Position numbers and translations under genes: made by a program. The notes under the pieces were generated by a model. It was not told where the DNA came from, made no database searches, and saw only the letters and a program-made list of their open reading frames with translations. Positions 32,131-36,314 of a stretch of 36,314 nucleotides of DNA are shown here, in pieces (within the stretch, counting starts at the first letter, position 1; each line of letters starts with the position of its first letter). Where the stretch lies: positions 2,500,001 through 2,536,314 of the forward strand of contig NC_015510.1 in assembly GCF_000212735.1 (NCBI RefSeq), written 5' to 3'. The stretch comes from Haliscomenobacter hydrossis DSM 1100 (GTDB lineage Bacteria > Bacteroidota > Bacteroidia > Chitinophagales > Saprospiraceae).

Positions 32131-32227
32131 GGTTCGAAGGTTCGTGAGTTCGGGGGTTCAGCGAGCGGTCACCGAGCGAAGTCGAGGTGTTGGTCGCTGA
32201 ACCCTCGAACCCTCGAACCCCCGAACC
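32131..32227. repeat. Iterated-word inverted repeat, word GGTTCGnn (copy 2), with a nested element
   Basis: Both arms are 34 nt (32131-32164 and 32194-32227) and each is four 8-nt GGTTCGnn words in register. Mismatches fall mainly on the two variable positions. The 29-nt spacer (32165-32193) contains a smaller partial dyad, CACCGAGCGAAGTCGAGGTG, that resembles a short repeat common between bacterial genes. The element begins directly after the stop codon of the peptidase gene. Confidence 0.85.
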
Positions 32228-32245
32228 TTTTAACCTATAACAGAC

Positions 32246-33298
32246 ATGAAAACCATTCAAGGACCCGCCATTTTCCTGGCGCAGTTCATGGGCGATGAAG
32301 CCCCATTCAATAGCCTGGATAGTGTATGCCAATGGGCAGCAGGCCTGGGCTACGAAGGTATCCAAATTCCTACCTGGGATGCCCGTTTGATCGACCTCAA
32401 AACCGCCGCTGAAAGCAAAACCTACTGCGATGAATTGATCGGCAAAATTGATGACCACGGGTTGTCAATCACCGAATTGTCGACACACTTGCAAGGGCAA
32501 TTGGTAGCAGTACATCCTGCTTACGACGCCATGTTTGATGGTTTTGCGCCGGCAGAAGTACACGGCAATTCCAAAGCACGTACCGAATGGGCTGTTCAGC
32601 AGGTGAAATGGGCGGCAAAAGCCAGTAGAAATCTGGGGCTGACCTCGCACGTAACTTTCTCGGGAGCCTTGCTGTGGCCATTCCTCTATCCCTGGCCCCA
32701 ACGCCCGGCGGGTTTGGTAGAAACCGGATTCAAAGAATTGGCGGCACGTTGGAAACCGATCCTGGATGTATTTGAAGACAATGGGGTAGATGCTTGTTAC
32801 GAGTTGCACCCTGGCGAAGACCTCCACGACGGCGTTACCTTCGAAATGTTTTTGGAGGAGCTAAACGGCCACCCTCGCGCCAACATCAACTACGATCCAA
32901 GCCACTTTGTATTGCAGTGCCTGGATTATCTGGCTTTCATCGATTTGTACCACGACCGCATCAAGGCATTCCACGTCAAAGACGCCGAGTTCAACCCCAC
33001 CGGTTCACAAGGGGTATACAGTGGTTTCCAGGGCTGGGTCAACCGGGCTGGCCGCTTCCGCTCACTGGGTGATGGGCAGGTTGATTTTAGTGCGATCTTC
33101 AGCAAACTATCTCAATACGACTACGATGGCTGGGCGGTATTGGAATGGGAATGCTGCATCAAAAGCCCCGAACAGGGTGCCGAAGAAGGTGCGCAGTTCA
33201 TTGCCGACCACATCATCCAGGTTACTGAAAAGGCGTTTGACGATTTCGCAGGCGCGGGATCGGATGAGGCGTTTAACCGGAAGGTGTTGGGAATTTGA
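32246..33298 (+). CDS. Sugar phosphate isomerase/epimerase-like TIM-barrel protein
   Basis: A 350-residue xylose-isomerase-like TIM barrel that probably isomerises or epimerises a free or modified sugar in the cytosol. The expected divalent-metal ligands are visible in order: Glu in CYELHPGED, Asp/His in NYDPSHF, His in AFHVKDAE and Glu in LEWE. A LGYEGIQIPTWD start strand and a glycine-rich QGVYSGFQGWVNRAGRFRS loop follow the family pattern. No sugar-catabolism genes flank it, so the substrate is unknown. It ends before a clear intrinsic terminator. Confidence 0.88.
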   Translation: MKTIQGPAIFLAQFMGDEAPFNSLDSVCQWAAGLGYEGIQIPTWDARLIDLKTAAESKTYCDELIGKIDDHGLSITELSTHLQGQLVAVHPAYDAMFDGFAPAEVHGNSKARTEWAVQQVKWAAKASRNLGLTSHVTFSGALLWPFLYPWPQRPAGLVETGFKELAARWKPILDVFEDNGVDACYELHPGEDLHDGVTFEMFLEELNGHPRANINYDPSHFVLQCLDYLAFIDLYHDRIKAFHVKDAEFNPTGSQGVYSGFQGWVNRAGRFRSLGDGQVDFSAIFSKLSQYDYDGWAVLEWECCIKSPEQGAEEGAQFIADHIIQVTEKAFDDFAGAGSDEAFNRKVLGI

Positions 33299-33318
33299 GC
33301 TGATTCATTTGAAATAAT

Positions 33319-33358
33319 AAAAAAGGGCTGGTACACATCGTTGGATCGGCCCTTTTTT
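33319..33358 (+). terminator. Terminator of the isomerase gene
   Basis: GGGCTGGT (33325-33332) pairs with ATCGGCCC (33345-33352) with two G-T pairs, flanked by six A residues before and six T residues after. It begins 20 bp past the stop codon. Confidence 0.7.
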
Positions 33359-33395
33359 ATTGATGGCCATCGCGCAGGTTTTTTCCCATCTTCTC

Positions 33396-33562
33396 GTCTA
33401 TACCCTACGCGGGGTGGGAAGGTGAAATTTTGGCGAATTTATTTTTTGACCTGCAAGGCGCAAAGCGCAGACGTAGCCAAAGCTACGGCGAGCATTTGCA
33501 ACGCGGCAGGGCGAAAAAATAAAGAGACAAAAATCGCCTGGTCATCCCGCGTAGGGTATGAC
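33396..33562. mobile_element. MITE-like palindromic element
   Basis: The ends are inverted repeats: ATACCCTACGCGGGGTG (33400-33416) against CATCCCGCGTAGGGTAT (33543-33559), with one mismatch in 17. Inward, a TTTATTTTTT...CCTGC stretch (33438-33453) is mirrored by GCAGG...AAAAAATAAA (33506-33523). At the centre CGTAGC (33472-33477) pairs with GCTACG (33482-33487). No coding frame of family type is present. It lies just upstream of the second ECF sigma gene. No clear target-site duplication was seen. Confidence 0.6.
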
Positions 33563-33642
33563 TCTTCAAACGCGTTTACACATACAAAATCCGCAGCCCA
33601 TTGAGCAACGCCAAAGCACAGCCCGCCAACACGGAGGAAACC

Positions 33643-34176
33643 ATGATTTCCTTTCAAGCGTGTTTCAATACCCACAAAGACCGGGTATTCAACACGGCCC
33701 TGTCTTTGTTGCAAAATTGGGAAGAAGCGGAGGAAGTGACACAAGATGTGTTTGTTGCCGTTTATGAGGCCTTACCCAGTTTTCGGGGGCAATCCATGCT
33801 CAGCACCTGGTTGTACCGCATCACCATGAACAAAGCCCTGGATCGCCTGAAAGCCCGCAAGGCCAAAAAACGCAGCGGATTCATCATTTCACTTTGGAGC
33901 CAAAAAGACCATCGGGAACAGCACTTAGATTTGCCCGATTTTATACACCCCGGAGTAATTTTGGAAAAACAAGAGTCTAGCAAAGCCCTGTTTCAGGCCA
34001 TTGCTCAATTGCCCGAAAACCAGCAAAGCGCTTTTGTATTGGCCAAAATAGAGCAACTCAGCTATGCAGAAATTGCCAATATTCTCGACTTGAGTATTCC
34101 AGCCGTAGAGTCGCTATTGGTACGTGCCAAACAAAAACTCCGGGGACTTTTGAAAGACTTTTACGATAACCATTAA
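33643..34176 (+). CDS. ECF-type RNA polymerase sigma factor, CnrH/RpoE-like
   Basis: A 177-residue ECF sigma factor. Region 2 is seen in KDRVFNTALSLLQNWEEAEEVTQDVFVAVYEALPSFRGQ and LSTWLYRITMNKALDRLKARK. Region 4 is LPENQQSAFVLAKIEQLSYAEIANILDLSIPAVESLLVRAKQKL. The frame opens at a TTG at 33601, but the ATG at 33643 has an unusually good ribosome-binding site for this phylum (GGAGG, 5 nt before), so it is preferred. It is followed, 11 bp later, by a one-span membrane protein and then by a periplasmic protein. This order matches an ECF/anti-sigma/sensor operon. Confidence 0.93.
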   Translation: MISFQACFNTHKDRVFNTALSLLQNWEEAEEVTQDVFVAVYEALPSFRGQSMLSTWLYRITMNKALDRLKARKAKKRSGFIISLWSQKDHREQHLDLPDFIHPGVILEKQESSKALFQAIAQLPENQQSAFVLAKIEQLSYAEIANILDLSIPAVESLLVRAKQKLRGLLKDFYDNH

Positions 34177-34187
34177 TTGTATTTGTT

Positions 34188-34490
34188 ATGGAAAACCAGG
34201 ACATTCAAGCCAAGATCGAAGCCGCGCTCAACAGTTTGGAAGGCATCCAAAGTGCCGTGGCGGATCCTTTATTGTTGCAAAAAATTGAAGAGCGGGTTCA
34301 GGCCAACCGTGCCCGGGGACAAATCGAACCCGCCAAAGTCCGGTACATCGCCTTTCGACTTGCCATAGCAGCCTGCATTATACTGGTACTCAATTGTACC
34401 GTATGGCTCAGCGTCGGCATCCGACAGCAACAAAACAAGACCGTGCAGCAGTTTTCGGAAATTTACTTTGGTACACCCTTAAATTATTGA
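34188..34490 (+). CDS. One-span membrane protein, putative anti-sigma factor
   Basis: A 100-residue protein that I do not recognise by family. About 50 charged helical residues face the cytoplasm. One membrane helix follows (about 55-76, LAIAACIILVLNCTVWLS), and about 24 residues lie outside. This layout is that of CnrY-type anti-sigma factors, which hold the sigma factor with a short N-terminal helix. Position between the sigma gene (11 bp upstream) and the periplasmic sensor gene (2 bp downstream) supports that role. No zinc-binding HxxxCxxC motif is visible, so it is not a ZAS-type anti-sigma. Confidence 0.75.
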   Translation: MENQDIQAKIEAALNSLEGIQSAVADPLLLQKIEERVQANRARGQIEPAKVRYIAFRLAIAACIILVLNCTVWLSVGIRQQQNKTVQQFSEIYFGTPLNY

Positions 34491-34492
34491 AC

Positions 34493-34957
34493 ATGAACGC
34501 CATCAAAATAATGGGCATCGCTTTGGTCCTTTTGCTCATCCTCAACTTCATCAGTTTGGGCTTGCTTTGGAAGATGTCCAGCCCCCAAAATGGCCGGCCA
34601 TCCCGGCCTTCGGAGGCCGCTGATTTTTTGATGCGGGAACTAAAATTCAACGAGGTACAACGCAAATATTATCAGGGACTGATCCTGCAGCACCGCAAAC
34701 AGATGCGCAGGCTGCAATCCTCGCGCATCGCCTTGCACAATAAATTCTTTGCCGGTATTGCTACCGGAGACACCAGCCAGTTAAACGCCTTGCGCCAACT
34801 GCAAGGGGAAACCGAACTGCTTACTTTTCAACATTTTCAAGCGGTGCGCAAACTGGGTACGCCAGAACAACAAACCCGTTTTGATCAAATCATTCAGGAA
34901 GTACTGCGCAAGATGAGCCCACGGAGGCCAGGCCCACGGCGTTTACCTGAGCACTAA
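34493..34957 (+). CDS. Periplasmic Spy/CnrX-like sensor or chaperone
   Basis: A 154-residue protein with an N-terminal membrane anchor or signal (residues 5-27) followed by a helical periplasmic domain. The stretch LKFNEVQRKYYQGLILQHRKQM resembles the LTxxQ-bearing helix of Spy, CpxP and CnrX proteins. A second long helical hairpin follows (TELLTFQHFQAVRKLGTPEQQTRFDQIIQEVL). The tail is basic and proline-rich. The frame extends to 34394, but that part overlaps the preceding gene; the ATG at 34493 is right. Several histidines could bind metal. It probably senses metal or envelope stress for the neighbouring sigma factor; chaperone activity is an alternative. Confidence 0.82.
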   Translation: MNAIKIMGIALVLLLILNFISLGLLWKMSSPQNGRPSRPSEAADFLMRELKFNEVQRKYYQGLILQHRKQMRRLQSSRIALHNKFFAGIATGDTSQLNALRQLQGETELLTFQHFQAVRKLGTPEQQTRFDQIIQEVLRKMSPRRPGPRRLPEH

Positions 34958-35039
34958 ACCATAGACTTTATGACAATCGAACCACGAAATCAATAATCAA
35001 TAAAATTTCCCATAATTACGAAGCCCGCCCGGCCTTTAA

Positions 35040-35091
35040 GCTGGTTTATAGGGCTTTAGAAGGAAGTGATAAAAATCACCTAAAAACCAGC
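35040..35091. other. Two-stem structured element upstream of leuC
   Basis: GCTGGTTTATAG (35040-35051) pairs with CTAAAAACCAGC (35080-35091), one mismatch in 12. Directly inside the 3' arm, GTGAT (35066-35070) pairs with ATCAC (35075-35079) around AAAA, so the two stems would stack. The 14-nt strand 35052-35065 joins them. It has no T tract. It lies in the 297-bp gap before leuC, which holds no gene that I can see. Confidence 0.45.
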
Positions 35092-35210
35092 ATTTACGCG
35101 TCTTTTAGCCCCATTTCGCCAAAAGTGCTGTTAAAAAAAACCAGTCATTTTTTCCAGCTTCCATTTTTTTCATCCTTTTCATCCATTCAAATTATTCTGC
35201 CAAAACTTCA

Positions 35211-35218
35211 TAATTTTG
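35211..35218 (+). promoter_or_regulatory. -7 box upstream of leuC
   Basis: TAATTTTG matches TAnnTTTG and lies 36 bp before the proposed UUG start. No exact TTTG stands at -33. If used, the two-stem element at 35040-35091 would be upstream of the transcript and not in its leader. Confidence 0.4.
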
Positions 35219-35254
35219 CTGACCATTTTGCGAAATCTTTAAAATCCTCAAAAA

Positions 35255-36314
35255 TTGGCTGGTAAAACGATATTCGATAAGATCTGGGACGCCCACGTTG
35301 TTGAACAGATCGAAGATGGACCAAGTGTAGTGTACATCGACCAACACCTGATCCATGAAGTGACCAGTCCGCAAGCTTTTGCCGGACTGGATGCACGCGG
35401 ATTAAAGGTATTCCGCACCAACCGCACGGTGGCCACCCCTGACCACAACGTACCTACCATTGATCAGGATAAGCCCATTCGCGACGAGCTTTCCCGTTTT
35501 CAGGTGGACAAGCTGACCGAGAACTGCCAAAAACACGGCGTAACCCTCTATGGTTTGAACCACCCGTACCAGGGGATTGTCCACGTGGTAGGGCCACAAC
35601 TGGGCATCACCCAACCCGGTATGACCATTGTGTGTGGCGACAGCCATACCTCAACCCACGGTGCTTTTGGCAGTGTAGCCTTTGGTATCGGTACTTCTGA
35701 AGTTGAAATGGTGTTGGCTACCCAGTGCCTCATGCAATCCAAAGCCAAGCGCATGCGCATCACGGTGGATGGTGAGCTGGGTGAAGGCGTTGGTGCCAAA
35801 GACATCATTCTGTATATCATTTCCAAGATCACCGCCAGCGGAGGCACCGGCTATTTTGTAGAATACGCTGGTTCCGCTTTCCGCAACCTGACGATGGAAG
35901 GCCGCATGACGGTTTGCAACATGAGCATCGAAATGGGTGCCCGTGGTGGTTTGATCGCTCCTGACGACACAACGTTTGAATACATCCGTGGCCGTGAGTT
36001 CGCCCCGAAGGGTGCTGACTTCGACGCCGCCGTAGCCAAATGGCGCGAGTTGTACACCGATGCCGATGCGGTATTTGATGCCGAATTGCACTTTGATGCC
36101 GCCGACATTGAGCCGATGATCACCTACGGAACCAACCCGGGCATGGGCATCAAGATCACCGCGAACGTACCCGCACTGAGCGAAATAGAAGAATCGAACC
36201 GCACCAGCTTCGCCAAGTCGCTCGATTATATGGGGCTGGTACCCGGTGAGCGCCTGCTGGGCAAAACGGTCGATTACGTGTTCGTGGGCAGTTGTACCAA
36301 TGGCCGCATCGAAG
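35255..36314 (+). CDS. leuC: 3-isopropylmalate dehydratase large subunit (5' part, cut by the window edge)
   Basis: The large subunit of isopropylmalate isomerase, which with LeuD interconverts 2- and 3-isopropylmalate in leucine synthesis and carries a 4Fe-4S cluster. About 353 codons are present. The N-terminus reads [19 protein letters not shown], and [13 protein letters not shown] and [11 protein letters not shown] fit the aconitase family. The first cluster cysteine is in GSCTNGRIE at the very end of the window; the other two lie beyond it. No ATG is available: the frame is closed by TAA at 35240, and the only plausible start is TTG at 35255. There is no Shine-Dalgarno. LeuD and other leu genes should follow to the right. 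Confidence 0.93.
   Translation, partial: MAGKTIFDKIWDAHVVEQIEDGPSVVYIDQHLIHEVTSPQAFAGLDARGLKVFRTNRTVATPDHNVPTIDQDKPIRDELSRFQVDKLTENCQKHGVTLYGLNHPYQGIVHVVGPQLGITQPGMTIVCGDSHTSTHGAFGSVAFGIGTSEVEMVLATQCLMQSKAKRMRITVDGELGEGVGAKDIILYIISKITASGGTGYFVEYAGSAFRNLTMEGRMTVCNMSIEMGARGGLIAPDDTTFEYIRGREFAPKGADFDAAVAKWRELYTDADAVFDAELHFDAADIEPMITYGTNPGMGIKITANVPALSEIEESNRTSFAKSLDYMGLVPGERLLGKTVDYVFVGSCTNGRIE

Noticed and set aside
33341-33604. 87-codon plus-strand frame
   Set aside because: It runs through the terminator and the MITE-like palindrome, so the open frame is a by-product of the inverted repeats.
35192-36123. Minus-strand frames opposite leuC
   Set aside because: The plus strand reads as clear LeuC throughout, so these are shadows of a gene that runs off the window.

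Overview
This 36.3-kb window looks like chromosome from a member of the Bacteroidota, most probably the Saprospiria (a Haliscomenobacter-like organism); the genus is a guess from overall protein resemblance. The phylum evidence is a full-length SprA (the type IX secretion outer-membrane translocon), several TAnnTTTG-type -7 promoter boxes, few Shine-Dalgarno sequences, a DUF3109 protein and a POT-family permease. Most genes are core housekeeping genes. No tRNA, rRNA, CRISPR array, prophage or transposase gene was seen.

Layout. 1-10154 (minus strand): a 16S rRNA cytosine methyltransferase of the RsmB/NOP2 type, the very large sprA and ruvA. 10317-14412: purD (plus) converges on a prfA/POT-permease pair (minus). 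14746-16383 (plus): tsaB and two paralogous ArsR-type regulators, the first behind a near-consensus sigma-54 promoter. 16443-18799 (minus): an unrecognised lipoprotein and an unrecognised helical protein. 18941-21060 (plus): a GH3-family enzyme and a small heat-shock protein, the latter with a second sigma-54-like promoter. 21510-24301: a DUF3109 protein (minus), then a mitochondrial-type citrate synthase and gcvH (plus). 24384-29465 (minus): lpxK, an acyltransferase, a GT2 glycosyltransferase and an ECF sigma factor, fused by overlapping or abutting ORFs, followed by a DUF4349 lipoprotein; this reads as an envelope-lipid operon. 29644-30475: a more AT-rich two-gene module (small helical protein plus HNH nuclease) that overlaps the start of an M1 metallopeptidase. 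32246-33298: a TIM-barrel sugar isomerase/epimerase. 33643-34957: an ECF sigma factor, a one-span membrane protein and a Spy/CnrX-like periplasmic protein, resembling a CnrHYX sensing unit. 35255-end: leuC, which appears to start at UUG and is cut by the window edge.

The most distinctive non-coding feature is a set of six intergenic inverted repeats whose arms are themselves tandem arrays of a 7-9-nt word. The word differs between loci (GGTTCGnn, GGTTGAGAA, ACTCATA, AGCACATT-like, CACAAAGG-like) but the arm-spacer-arm design is constant. Alongside these are three GTAGAG...CTCTAC palindromes and one palindromic MITE-like element of about 165 bp. The strongest candidates for new biology are the iterated-word palindromes, the paired sigma-54 promoters, the small protein/HNH module, and the ECF sigma factor coupled into the lipid A operon.
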